From Oenanthe sinensis (taxonomy: Eukaryota; Streptophyta; Magnoliopsida; Apiales; Apiaceae), in NCBI GenBank assembly GCA_028671895.1, contig JAPMAC010000231.1, positions 4,862,001 to 4,926,000 on the forward strand: 64,000 bases of DNA, given 5' to 3'. The position numbers and the translations under genes were made by a program. Shown in pieces: positions 10,196-21,484 of the stretch (its first letter is position 1; each line of letters starts with the position of its first letter). The notes under the pieces are model-generated. The model saw nothing but the letters and a program-made list of their open reading frames with translations. It was not told the origin of the DNA and did no database searches.

Positions 10196-10870
10196 ACACT
10201 ATCTCGAACATCTAAGTCGAAATTCGAGATGAGTTTCGAGATAGGAACTATCTCGAACATCAAGTCGAATATTCGAGATAAAGTTCGAGATGACACTAAC
10301 TCGAACACATAATCACTTGATCAATTAATACAGCTTAATAAACCCACCAGGGAATCCCATCTCGAATATCAAGACAAAATTCCATTAACATGAGTAAAAT
10401 TGCAAGTATAAACTTGGGAACACTATCTCGAACATCAAGTCGAATATTCGAGATAATGTTCGAGATAGGACTCAAGTCGAACATCAAGTCGAATATTCGA
10501 GATAATGTTCGAGATAGGACTCAAGTCGAACATCAAGTCGAATATTCGAGATAATGTTCGAGAAAGGACTCAAGTCGAACATCAAGTCGAATATTCGAGA
10601 TAATGTTCGAGATAGGACTCAAGTCGAACATCAAGTCGAATATTCGAGATAATGTTCGAGATAGGACTCAAGTCGAACATCAAGTCGAATATTCGAGATA
10701 ATGTTCGAGATAGGACTCAAGTCGAACATCAAGTCGAATATTCGATATAATGTTCGAGATAGAGATTAACTCGAACAATTTCCCAGACTTGGAATTTTAA
10801 ACAGGCACACAGGGAACTGTAACTCGAAATTCAAGTCGAATTTCGAGATGAATTTCGAGATAGACCTTAT
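10196..10870 (-). repeat. TCGA-rich repeat array in the E1 pol-accessory spacer
   Basis: The core is seven tandem 49-bp units starting at 10428, 10477, 10526, 10575, 10624, 10673 and 10722, nearly identical to one another. Each holds the palindrome TCGAATATTCGA and several further TTCGAGATA words. Diverged copies flank the core at 10196-10300 and 10818-10870. The same core is in U3 of the E1 LTRs and, as AAGTAGAATATTC, in the E1 leader. The units are CpG-bearing and can form small hairpins. They lie between pol and the accessory promoter. Confidence 0.85.
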
Positions 10871-11425
10871 CTCGAATATTCTTCCCAGACTTAGAATTTT
10901 CAAAAAAAATTTTAATTTGGAAGATAGTCAGAATAATGTGGCAATTTCTTCAACAACAATTAAATTTTGCCAAATTAAGATAAACATCAATTCAAGGATT
11001 TTTATCAAAGCAAATAATAAAAACATTCCTTGACAATTCTAAGGCCTCTTAAATTAAACAAAATTACATGAAAAACACAGGTAAATTCATCTAAAAATCA
11101 TAAAAATTTAGAATAATATGAATTTAACTCCCCCTATGATCATGCAATCATACCAGCATAAATTCAAAGATTTAACTAATAATTACATATAAAACACAAT
11201 GAATTCATGTAAAATAACACAACATGCATCCTAAAATACTCATTACTTAATCATTTTAAAGTCTAAGTCCATAATGATTAATTAGCATGCAGAAGTGATA
11301 TTTTGAGCAATTGTAGAGATTATTTACATATGTTTTCAACTTTGTATCAATAAAATAGGCAAATGACAAGACCAAAAACATATGTTCATGATTAAAAACT
11401 GAAATTTTGCAGATAGGAGAAATCA
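10871..11425 (-). other. E1 spacer after pol, with an internal polypurine tract
   Basis: AT-rich non-coding DNA just downstream of the pol stop. At 11127-11141 the sense strand reads ATAGGGGGAGTTAAA, a near copy of the terminal polypurine tract. Multiple polypurine tracts are a reported Sirevirus feature. No ORF is recognised. Confidence 0.55.
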
Positions 11426-14400
11426 CTAACTTGTGTTAAGCATTCCCAATTCACCAACCAACCTATTGAATGTTACTTCATCAAGAGGTTTAGTGAATAT
11501 ATCTGTAATTTGTTGCATTGTGGGCACAAAATGTAGCTCCACAGTCCCCTCCTCGACATGTTCTCTAATGAAATGATACCTGATATCTATATGCTTGGTT
11601 CTTGAGTGGTCTACAGGATTGTTGGTCATGGCAATGGCACTTGTGTTGTCACACATGATTGGAATCTTTTTGTGCTCCATGCCATAATCTTTCAATTGGT
11701 TCCTCATCCACAGTATTTGAGCTACACAGCTTCCAGCAGCAATATACTCAGCTTCAGCAGTAGAAGTAGATACTGTGTGTTACTTTTTGCTTTGCCAGGA
11801 CACCAATCTTCTGCCAAGAAATTGACATGCACCAGATGTGCTTTTTCTATCAATCCTGCAACCTGCATAGTCTGAATCTGAATAGCCAATTAGATTAAAA
11901 CCTGTATCTCTTGGGTACCAAATCCCTAGATTTGATGTTCCCTTGAGATACCTAAAGATTCGTTTGACGGCTATGAGATGTGATTCTCTAGGATCCACTT
12001 GGAACCTTCCACACAAACAAGTTGCGAACATAATATCGGGTCTACTTGCAGTTAAATAGAGGAGTGAGCCAATCATACCTCGATAGCTTGTGATGTCAAC
12101 TGGTTTACCTGATTTGTCTTCATCAAGCTTCGTGGCTGTTGCCATGGGAGTTTTAGCTGTTGATGCATCTTCTAGATTATACTTCTTGAGTAAATCTTTG
12201 ATGTACTTGGACTGACAGATAAAGATTCCATGTTTTCTTTGACTGATCTGTACTCCAAGGAAGAAGGACAGCTCTCCCATCATGCTCATCTCATACTTAT
12301 CCTGCATTAACTTGGCAAATTTCTCGCACAAGCGCTCATTAGATGACCCAAAAATAATATCGTCCACATAGACTTGAACAAGTATTAAATCACTTTTTAC
12401 ATTTTTATAGAACAATGTTTTAGCAATTACTCCCCTAGTAAAACCACTTGCAATTAAGAACAAGGATAGGGTTTCATACCATCGTCTTGGGGATTGTTTG
12501 AGGCCATAGACAGCTTTGAAGAGAAGATACACAAAATCTACAAGTTCTGGATCAACAAAGCCAGGTGGCTGTTCCAGATATACTTCTTCTTCTAGCTCTC
12601 CATTCAGGAAGGCACTTTTCACATCCATCTGAAAAACCTTGAAGTTCTTGTGTGCTGCAAAGGCCAAGAACATCCTGACTGCCTCAAGTCTTGCAACTGG
12701 AGCGTAGGTCTCATCATAATCAATACCTTCTTTTTGAGAATAACCCTTCGCTACCAAACGAGCCTTGTTTCGTGTTACAAGTCCGTCTTCATCCAGTTTA
12801 TTTCTGAATACCCACTTAGTTCCAATTACTGATCTGTTCTTCGGTCGGGGTACCAGCTTCCAAACTTTCTGCCTTTCAAACTGATTGAGCTCCTCTTGCA
12901 TTGCAATCACCCAATCAGTATCAACAAGAGCTTCTTCTATTTCTTTAGGTTCAAGCTTGGATAAGAACCCAGAATATATGCAAATATTAGCCATGTCAGC
13001 TCTTGCAGTTCTTCTAGTAGTCACACCAGCATCTGGATCACCAATTATTAATTCAAACGGATGGTCTCTACTCCATACTCGTTCTCTTGGAAATTGTCTT
13101 GATGATTCAGCTTGACTTTCTGAGTTGTTGTGTTGACTACTTGTGGTATTTCCACTAACTCCCCCTGAGTTAGTGCCAGCTCCTACAGAACTAGTGTCAT
13201 CTCGTCTTGAGCCTTGAACACTTGTCCTTGAGCTGCTGTTTACTCCCCCTGAGTTGTTGCCGGATCGTGTGGAAGAAGTTTCTTCTGATCTTGTAGGATT
13301 CGATTATTCATTAAGCTCAGATGTTTCTTCACGAACACTTGGAACATTTGAAATGACAACCAACTCAGGTTCATCTTCAAGTTCATCTAAGTCCAGATTC
13401 TGAAATTTAAGGGACTCTGGTTCACTAGACTCTTTAGATATTGATGGGAGTTTGGTATCGTCGAATCTGACGTTGTAGCTTTCAGTCACTTTTTGATCAT
13501 TCACTAAGAATACCCGATAAGCTGCCACCACATCTGTAGAATAACCAACAAAGATTCATTCACGAGCTTTTGCTGCAAATTTGCCTAGATTTTCATTATC
13601 TATAAGCACATAGCATTTAGCTCCAAAGACATGAAAGTATTTGATTGTAGGTCTTCTGTTATTCATTAGTTCACATGGTGTCTTTTCTTTATCTTTTATG
13701 ATCAGGGTTCTATTCTGAGTGTAACATACTGTACTCACTGCTTCGGCCCAAAAGTAAAGAGGAAGTTTTGAATCATACAACAATGTTCTTGCTGCTTCAA
13801 CCAAAGTTCTGTTCTTCCTTTCAACTACTCCATTTTACTGTGGAGTTCTCGGGGCTGAGTACTGACGACGTATTCCCTTAGATACACAGAAGTCATTCAG
13901 CACTGCATTCTTAAATTCAGTACCGTTGTCTGTTCTAATCGTCTTTACAGTAAGTGTTGAAACATTCTCAATTTGAGTGATGTGATCAATGATTAGGAAA
14001 GGTACTTCGTCTTTCGTCATTGCGAACAATACCCATGTATACTTGGAGAAGTCATCCACGATTACCAAAGCATATCTTTTCCTAGATAAGGATAGGACAT
14101 TCACTGGGCCAAACAAATCCATATGAAGAAGTTGTAAAGGCTCAGTGATACTAGAAATTTCTTTACTTTTATGTGATGCTCGCTTTGACTTTCCCATTTC
14201 ACAAGCTTCACAGAGTCCTTTAGGAGCAAACTCCATCTGTGGTAGATCTCTCACTAATTCTCGCCTCGCGAGAGCATTCATCGTTTTGAAGTTTAAGTGA
14301 GATAGCTTTTTGTGCCATAACCAGCTTTCATCATCTGAAGCTTTGCTGTAGAAACAGGTGACTTCATTCTGATTTGCCGAATCCATGTCTGCAACAAAAA

Positions 14401-14794
14401 GATCTGCCTTTCGAACTCCTTTCAAAGCTAACAAACCTTCCTTGATGTGAGTTATTGATACACCTTTCTTATTGAAGACAATTTCATAACCTTTGTCACA
14501 GAATTGACTTATGCTCAACAGATTGTGCTTCAATCCCTCAACATAGGAAATATCTTCAATGATGACATTCAGTTTGCCATATCCCTTTGTCACTCCTTTG
14601 CTGTCATCTCCAAAGGTAACATAAGGGCCAGCTTTCATAACCAACTCTGTAAGCAGGGACTTGTTTCCTGTCATATGCCTTGATGCTCCACTATCTAGCA
14701 CCCATAAGACTTTATTTCTTTTCTGCTTAATGCCCTGCAATGACAGATTGATTAGACATTCTTCGGAACCCAAGATTGATTGGGCCCGGCTTTT
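11426..14794 (-). pseudogene. pol: E1 pol (protease-integrase-RT-RNase H) with four stops
   Basis: A single frame runs from just after the A-run at 14791-14796 to the stop at 11426. Protease: DSGASRHMT near 14690. Integrase: zinc-binding His/Cys region around 14300-14200, then the DDE core with RTDNGTEF near 13910. RT: core around 12830-12100 with YVDDIIFGS at about 12375-12350. RNase H: YSDSDYAG near 11870 and DNTSAIA near 11650. In-frame stops occur at 13835-13837, 13556-13558, 13304-13306 and 11780-11782. By comparison with E3, the first and last replace Gln codons (CAA to TAA). The tail ends GELGMLNTS, as in E3. Sirevirus lineage is supported by sequence and by the gene downstream. The enzyme set cannot be made from this copy. 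Confidence 0.9.
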
Positions 14795-17202
14795 TTATAA
14801 GATCGAGAATTATCAGTTTTAACAACAGGAGATGCACTTTCTTTAACATTCTTAGAGCTTTCGACTTTGTCTTTTCCCTTGTCAGACTTAACAGATTTGT
14901 TAGTCTTAGGAGAAGGCTTGTCACTCCTAACTTTAGGAGGACTTGCAGTCTTAGCTCTTACATTCTTCTTCTTGACATTAGAACTAGTAGCAGTATTTAA
15001 ACATGTTTGACTAGTTGCATTCATCAAGTTCACGAAGGTTTGCATGACATTAAAAGTGCATGGCATACAATTAGGTTGACCACATTGTGCATGATTCTGA
15101 TGCATGTTATTCATTGTATGTGGTACAGGCATGGCATGTGCAATAGGAATATTCATGTTAGATTTACATGCATAAGAAAGATGTTCAGTAGATTTACAGT
15201 GATAACATGCTTTCTTTACTCGTTCTGCCTTAACCTCTTTTATGCCCTTTTCTTTCTTAACCTGTTGTTTAACAGCCTTGGCTCCTAATCCTGGTCTAGA
15301 TTCTTCTCTAGGGGATTTGATTTTAACTAATTTAGTAGGAGTTACAGGTTGTTCTTTCTTCCGATCTTCCATCTCGATTTCATATCTAACTAGTAAATCA
15401 GTCTCTTCTTCTTCTCGAGGAGTAAAGTGTTTGAATATAGGTTTAATAGCAGATTTGAGAATTGTAGGTACTTCTTTTTTAATCTCACTGGGACTGGTGT
15501 CTACAGGCCTTTTCCCTTCTTTCTTTGATAAGTTAGAATAGTCAAGTCCTACACCAACACCAGTTATCTTCTTAAATGTGCTACTATCAACATTCACTTT
15601 ACTAGCTGCTAGTTTATAAGCTTCGCATTTTGTTTCTAACTCAGCTAGTTTATTCCTAAGACATGCTTCTATTTCATCTTTAAGGTTGAGCTTGTGTTCC
15701 AAAGTTTTAATAGAGTCTCTTAGGGAAGTATCTATAGTGCAAACGGCCTCTAATTCTTCCACTTTTGCCTCAAGCATTCTGCATTTGGCAACAATTGTTT
15801 TCTGTTCTTTTTGAGAAGTATTTAGGCTTTTGCACAGCATATAGATCTCTTCGCTAAGAGCCCCGTTCTGCACCTTATAATCATCTAGAGACATTTCTTC
15901 CTTAAGGGTTAGAACTGGTACCTCTGGTTCATCTGACGTTTCAGCCATGAGGGCAAAGTTTGCTGTATGAGTAACTTCTTCCTCATCTGAATCATCCCAC
16001 GCTCTTCCTTCTGTGACAACTAAAGCTCTTTTTCCATGTCTTTCCTTCACCAGGGCCTCATACTTGCTTTTGAGGGCTTCATAAGTTTCTTTTGGATATG
16101 TCTGTTTAGGCTTCTTGCAATCTGTAGCAAAGTGTCCAGCTTCACCACAGTTATAACATTTGAACTTCATTTTGAAATCCAAAGGAGATTTGTAGCTGGT
16201 ACTCTTGCCTTTTCCTTTGTAGCCTTGTGAACTACCACCACCCCTAGTAACCCGATAATAAGATGAAGATTTACTTTGCGGTCGGTTACTCTTTCTAAAT
16301 CTGATATTGCTGAACTTCCTTGCCATGTATGCCACGACACTGTCATCCATGTTGTCCAGCTCTTCTTGGGTGAAGTAGTCGTCATCACTATTTGATGTGC
16401 ACTCATCATCATTTTCAACTTGAGGTGATGCAGGTGATGACCTAGGCTTTTCTGCAACCATTGCCTTTTTAGACTCTACCTCATCAGCAACTAACCCTGA
16501 TGCAGCTTCTTTTCCTCTTGAATCATTATCCCATGCTTGATCTTGAAGTGTTTCCAGCTCATAGGTCTTTAGAATTCCATAGTATTCTTCCAGAGTAGTT
16601 GTGTGTAAATCTCTGGTTTCTCTAACAGCGTAGACTCTATGTTTAATGCTTTTTGGCTGGTTCCTCAGATATCTCGTGTTGATTTCAACCACGGGGAGAG
16701 TTACACCTCTCAGATTCAAATCCAAAACCAACTGACTGAATCTTAGATAGACATCAGTTATACTTTCACCTTTTCTTATCCTGAAAGTGTCATACTCCAT
16801 CTTGAGTATAAGTGTTTTGTTGCTTCTGACCTCAGAGGTACCTTCCATGACGACCTCTAGCTTATCCCAAATCTTCTTTGCTGTAGTTAGTCCTTTAACT
16901 ACGTTAAACATCTCATGATCTAGGGATTCCATCAGTGTTTGTCGAACGGATGTGTCGAAAGATATCTGCTCCTTATCAGCATCTGAAAAGTCTACTGCCT
17001 TCTTAGGCTCAGACCGTTGTGGTACTACCACATCTCATTCCATATGCTCAGGAACAACAACCATTGGTACAAATTTACCTTTATCGAGGACTTCCAGATA
17101 TTCAGGATTGACGGACTCAAGGTAAAGTTTCATTCTCAATACCCATTCTTCATAATGATCTCGGTCGAACATTGGAATCTTGAAATTGTTTTTAGGTGCC
17201 AT
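14752..17202 (-). pseudogene. gag: E1 gag with two zinc knuckles, one premature stop
   Basis: The start is ATG at 17202 (MAPKNNFKIPMFDRD), the usual opening of copia gags that bind a substrate-like N-terminal domain. A TGA at 17035-17037 breaks the frame after 55 codons; the remaining 759 codons are open to 14752. Visible parts: the conserved gag core (around 16990-16550), the first CCHC knuckle CYNCGEAGHFATDC near 16140, a long coiled-coil region (about 15900-15600) and a second knuckle CYHCKSTEHLSYAC near 15200. A Lys/Ser-rich C-terminus follows. Gag forms the virus-like particle and binds RNA through the knuckles. Its 3' end overlaps pol by 43 bases in another frame. Confidence 0.85.
14789..14797 (-). 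promoter_or_regulatory. Candidate -1 frameshift site between E1 gag and pol
   Basis: Sense TATAAAAAAGCC. The pol frame is closed by a TAA that overlaps the start of the A-run and opens right after it, while gag reads AAA AAA GCC. A one-base backward slip on the run of six A would move ribosomes into pol exactly where pol becomes open. A GC-rich stretch follows. A later indel in this copy could also explain the frame change. Confidence 0.4.
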
Positions 17203-17958
17203 CTTAATGCTGATTTAAAGTAAAGATAATAAATTTTTCTTATTACTTGAGTAGTAATTAAAAGAAAATTAAATTATCTTAAAATAAATCAAGGTTCAAA
17301 TTCTGGACACAAAAAAAAATTCTAAGTACCCAAGACTAGGCTAAGTAGAATATCTATGTAGAACTGCCCAAGTCGAATTTCTCTAAGTAGAACTTCTGTC
17401 CAAGTAGAATATTCCAAGTAGAATATTCAAGTAGAATATTCAAGTAGAATATTCCAAGTAGAACTATTGTCCTTGGAAGAAATTTTCTACAGGTCACTTT
17501 TAATATTGAATAAACAATATTACTTTTCACACTTTTTGACTTTTGTAGCTTTTCTCACCTAACTCACCTAACCCACGTGCTAGGTACTGAATATCTTCTG
17601 TAACATTTTTGTTGTGAGATTTATGTCAAATCAAAAGCCAATAACACCTTTTTAACTTTATGTCTCTTGAAAAAGTAATCAAAAGTTGCTGGGTTTATCT
17701 TCTTTATCAAGAACAGTAATGTCTCCTTGAAGAACACCAAAAATCAAAGTACCCAGAATAATTCACAAAAATTATCTAAAGTCCTCCCAAGCTAAATAAT
17801 TACTTCTGGAGTATTTAAATAATTTTTAGAGTGAGTTTTCTCTGCCAAACAAATTTGAGCACACTTTTCGAGAAGAACTTGAAAAGTAGATCTATAGATG
17901 AAGACTCACTAATCTTCTACCAAACACAAGGATCTATGTTTTGTATATTAAACATGAA
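17203..17958 (-). other. E1 5' leader
   Basis: Non-coding leader between the primer-binding site and the gag ATG. It contains the AAGTAGAATATTC repeat block (17336-17470); otherwise it is AT-rich without recognised genes. Confidence 0.6.
17336..17470 (-). repeat. AAGTAGAATATTC repeats in the E1 leader
   Basis: Eight or so short copies of AAGTAGAA(TATT)C/AAGTCGAATTTC, four of them in close tandem at 17400-17466. They share the core with the LTR block and the spacer array, so the motif occurs in three non-coding parts of the element. Confidence 0.7.
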
Positions 17959-17970
17959 GCTCTGATACCA
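17959..17970 (-). other. Primer-binding site of E1
   Basis: Sense TGGTATCAGAGC, complementary to the 3' end of plant initiator tRNA-Met, two bases inside the 5' LTR. Confidence 0.88.
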
Positions 17971-17972
17971 AT

Positions 17973-19096
17973 TGTTAGGTCCAAATGTGTTGTAGAGGGG
18001 GGGTGAATACAACTTTTTGAATTAATGAAGCAATAAATACTATGTAATAAATGAACACAATGATTCAAGGAATATATGTCTTATATATAACTTGAAAGGG
18101 TTGCTACAACATTCATTACACAGTATACTAGAAGTAAAGAGGGTAGTAAATGATACTAAGCTCTGTGAATACTCTCTCTCTCTTTTACAAGTGTTTATCT
18201 AGAAAAATATTGCTCTCTTAAAAATAATACACAAGTACTTCTATTTATACTACTTGTAATCTATGTCTTGTAGTCTTCAAAGATTAAAATATACGTGGCC
18301 CAATGATATCCACATAAATCTTATCTTATCTTGAAAGCTTGGAAATCTGCCAATTAGATGATGCCATGTGTCATGTTGAAACTGCCCTCCATGTAGAACA
18401 TCTATTTGAGAACTTCTACTTGGCCATCTCGAATATTCTATCTCAAATATTCTACATAGGAATGTTCTACTTGGCCATCTCGAATATTCTATCTCGAATA
18501 TTCTACATAGGAATGTTCTACTTGGCCATCTCGAATATTCTATCTCGAATATTTTGTACTTAGAAAAATTCTGGGCTTTAACTTGAAACTTCAATGCAGC
18601 ATCTTGAACTTGTGATTTCTTTATGTCTTCCAAATTCTTCAACAAGCTCTTGAACTTGGATCTCTATTACTGACATAAACATACTATCAATGTCCTGACA
18701 CTTGATGCAATGGTCTGATTCATAAGTGACTAGTCTTGATAGTGTCTCTGCTTCTTGAATAGATTACCATTTTCAATTAGTAATGTGGCTTTCCAAATAT
18801 TGCTTTCCTTCTTGTTCACTTGAAATCAATTAGTCTTATTGATACTGATAGTTATGATCTTGAGTCTTTAAGTTACAAATCACTGAGGCATGAACAACTC
18901 TGTCTTGAACTTCTTTCAATGATTTCTTCTTTATTTGATCATAGTTAACATTTTGAATTGTATCAATTACCCTGTCTTCATTTAACATTGATTTCTTTGT
19001 GGCTTCATGTTCTTGATTGTCTTCTGGTTAAGTATCTTTTCTTTTAGTTGAGTTACAGAAGTTATAGTGTTACAAGTTTAGACACTCTGCCTTTCA
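17973..19096 (-). mobile_element. E1 5' LTR
   Basis: 1124 bp, the partner of 3948-5059. It contains a TATA box at 18242-18249 and a motif block at 18413-18560 with one more CTCGAATATTC unit than the 3' LTR. It is followed by the ATATC duplication. Confidence 0.92.
18242..18249 (-). promoter_or_regulatory. TATA box of E1 5' LTR
   Basis: TATAAATA on the minus strand, about 170 bases downstream (in the sense direction) of the motif block at 18413-18560. It is the promoter expected to make the genomic RNA of E1. Confidence 0.65.
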
Positions 19097-19101
19097 ATAT
19101 C
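19097..19101. repeat. Target-site duplication of E1, right copy
   Basis: ATATC, identical to 3943-3947. Confidence 0.85.
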
Positions 19102-19103
19102 CC

Positions 19104-19142
<39 letters not shown>

Positions 19143-19521
19143 TAATATTTTACTGATTTAAGCCCAATACAAATAGGCTTCTTAAATTAAATAGGATTCT
19201 TCAATTAAAATTTGTATATCTGTCTTTTCCTTAGTTTCTGGGTGTTGGACTATCTATGAATTAAAGATAACTTCATAAGTTTTGCATGGGCCGTAAAATC
19301 GTCAAATTTTGACTTCTGAAACTCAAGATATGACCCAAACAATGCAGTGTAAGTAGCCCAATAATTACGAATTTTCTTCTATTTTGACTCAAAAATAGCT
19401 TTTTAACTCCAAATCCTTTCAACTTTAGGAATGTCCTCTTTCTGCATTAAATCATTAAAATTTATTAAATAAATATCTAATTCAATGTAAAACATAGCAA
19501 ATATGAGGATAAAATTGTCTA

Positions 19522-19580
<59 letters not shown>
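19102..19580. other. Unassigned spacer DNA with (AAT)n and (TA)n
   Basis: AT-rich DNA between E1 and the E5 LTR stub. It opens with an AAT microsatellite (19105-19140) and ends with a pure TA run (19524-19580) against the LTR stub. No gene is recognised; it may be older host or repeat sequence. Confidence 0.5.
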
Positions 19581-19583
<3 letters not shown>

Positions 19584-19874
19584 TAGGCCCGAAATGGGGG
19601 TATAAGCTGGAAGGGGGGGTTGAATAGCTTAATACCGTTTTAAAAATTGAGCTTGGCGTTTTAAAATTTTCTTTTCTCCTTTTAAAATATTGTCAACCAA
19701 CTAGTAATATAAGTGCGGAAAATAAAAGCAGAGAAAAGAAATAGAGTACACAAAAGTATTTTTATCCTGGTTTGCGATGACGCAATCCCCTAACGGATCC
19801 GCTCACCCCTAGTCCGGTCCCCGAGTCCCTTCCTGAACTCGAGATTTTGCACTATAAAAAGATGTACTCCTTAT
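19581..19874 (-). mobile_element. Stub of the E5 3' LTR
   Basis: 294 bases closely matching the left end of the LTR at 44823-45115 (TGCTAGGCCCGAAATGG; shared TTTTGCACTATAAAAAGATG). It stops abruptly at the TG of the E2a LTR. It is the 5'-most LTR end of E5 on the plus strand, separated from the rest of E5 by the cluster at 19875-34611. The remaining roughly 3.2 kb of this LTR is missing. Confidence 0.8.
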
Positions 19875-20869
19875 TGTTAGTATTGGTGTCCTAGAGACAA
19901 TACTTTTAATGTTTTATTGAAAATAATTAAGGATTATGTTTTATGTGATTATTTAATTATTATTTATTATGTCTTTATTTACTGCGTTATAAATTGAAAG
20001 GATAATAAATGTCCTTGGAATATTAATACGTAATATATATCTTTAAGTATGTGACTTAAAAATGAGATTATATGAATAGTATTTTATTCCTAAAATTCCC
20101 TAGTCAAGTATTATTATTTAAGGACAATAATAATGCAATAAGACTAGTATGTTTGTTGACGGATGACCACATCTCATTGGTCATAGGTATGGTGATACTA
20201 AAGTCAAAAACATAAGTGTATGTATCAATACATGACACTGGAAAGACCCGCCGTGAGATTCTACATGTTAATAAGTGTCATAAGAAATCTCACTGTGATA
20301 ATGATGTAATGATCCTCTGACTTGAAATCATTATATTTCTATACGAGAATTAATATACTTTGATTACACTCAAAGTTACCTTTAACCGGGTAATGATAAA
20401 GGTGTACATTGGGTATGCTATGAATCGTATGAGGAATATGAATGATAGATATAGGATTTAACCCTCCAATTCTAGGAGTGATATTATTGGCTTCTTGATT
20501 GAGTGAGACTATGAAATGCATGGCCATGCTCAAATATTGATTTGTTTAAATAGTCTACTCATTGATCAAGGAAACCGAGATTAAACGTTGAAGAGGATGA
20601 CACTATACATGCCTCGAGTTTGATCTATAATATAAGGTTAAAGGAATTATATTACATGGAACATTATTCACGAAAGGTTTAATTGAATCACCAATTATTA
20701 TTGTTACTTGGGTAGCAATGATGTATTACTAGATGCCGCTCATTGTTTATAATTTTATTATTAGATAATAAAATTATTGCCAACGTAATAATAACCTAAA
20801 GGGTCACACACAAAGAACGTCAAAACGGAGGTTTATTTAAATTACGAATTTAAATATATTATTGTTTAT

Positions 20870-21027
20870 TCGAATTTAATTATTGAATTAATTAAGTGGG
20901 ACTTGATTAATTATATTAGAATTCTGATTTAATAAGTATTATTATTATTTGAATTTAATTATTGAATTAATTAAGTGGGACTTGATTAATTATATTAGAA
21001 TTCAGATTTAATAATAATAATAATTCA
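20870..21027 (+). repeat. 79-bp direct duplication inside the E2-type LTR
   Basis: Two adjacent copies built around TTAATTAAGTGGGACTTGAT. The E2b LTRs carry the same duplication, so it predates the split of these copies. Confidence 0.65.
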
Positions 21028-21089
21028 AAGTCATAATGGGTTTTGGAAACCACATGGATTAGGGTTAGGCCCAAAATCTCTCTCTCCCC

Positions 21090-21097
21090 TATATATA
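21090..21097 (+). promoter_or_regulatory. TATA box of E2a LTR
   Basis: TATATATA in CCCCTATATATACATAATG, conserved in the E2b LTRs on the minus strand (24170-24177 and 31030-31037). Confidence 0.55.
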
Positions 21098-21472
21098 CAT
21101 AATGATGTATAGTATTAGGGTTTAATCATCAAATTTCGTTTTAGAGAAAAACCCTAGCTGCTCAACATCAAGAGAAGCTAGAGAAAGAGAGAGAGAGAGA
21201 GAGATGCAAACAATTCGGCTAGTACCGACTCCGGTGATCATAGGACGATCGGGCGTTCGTGTGGATTTCTTTAGAGAGCAAATCTTTGCAACAAAGTACT
21301 GCTGTGATTCATCTTTCTGGACCTCCATTAAACAGCATACGAAAGCTTTGTTAAGGTACATACTTCTTCACCATAATCATCTAACGTTATACATGGATCC
21401 TGCGATTGGGTTTCGATTTTTTTTTGTTTTTACGTTAATTCCGCTGCGTTTTTCATGACCGAAACCCTTCAA

Positions 21473-21484
21473 TGGCATCAGAGC
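21473..21484 (+). other. Primer-binding site of E2a
   Basis: TGGCATCAGAGC one base after the LTR. It is complementary to initiator tRNA-Met with one mismatch against the usual TGGTATCAGAGC. The same variant is in E2b and E2c. Confidence 0.85.

Larger units (their letters stand above)
3948..19096 (-). mobile_element. E1: complete 15.1-kb Sirevirus-type copia retrotransposon
   Basis: In sense order (right to left): 5' LTR 17973-19096, PBS, leader, gag, pol (protease, integrase, reverse transcriptase, RNase H), repeat-rich spacer, 1380-codon accessory gene, polypurine tract and 3' LTR 3948-5059, flanked by ATATC duplications. By eye the LTRs differ at only about ten substitutions, two G-run bases and one short repeat-unit indel, so the insertion is recent. 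The size, two-knuckle gag, AGGGGGAGA tract and extra gene after pol fit the Sirevirus genus. Gag and pol carry five premature stops, so this copy is not autonomous. Confidence 0.92.
19875..21471 (+). mobile_element. E2a 5' LTR
   Basis: 1597 bp, TGTTAGTATTGG to CCGAAACCCTTCA. It is homologous to both E2b LTRs. It contains a duplicated segment of about 79 bp (20870-21027), also present in E2b, and a TATA box at 21090-21097. Confidence 0.88.

Noticed and set aside
9698..10308. Three overlapping minus-strand ORFs rich in Phe/Tyr/Leu that could suggest a membrane protein
   Set aside because: They lie in the leader and spacer, overlap each other in different frames and arise from AT-rich and pyrimidine-rich DNA.
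10196..10870. Tandem array read as a CRISPR-like repeat array
   Set aside because: The units are contiguous 49-bp tandem copies without unique spacers, inside a plant retrotransposon.
19524..19580. TA runs here and at 46945-47004 as evidence that E5 inserted between two halves of one TA repeat
   Set aside because: The right-hand run appears to lie inside the long LTR, which continues to a polypurine tract at 48328, so the match is probably coincidence.
20339..20533. 64-codon ORF seen also near 24734 and 31594
   Set aside because: It is antisense within the same LTR type and is repeated only because the LTR is repeated.
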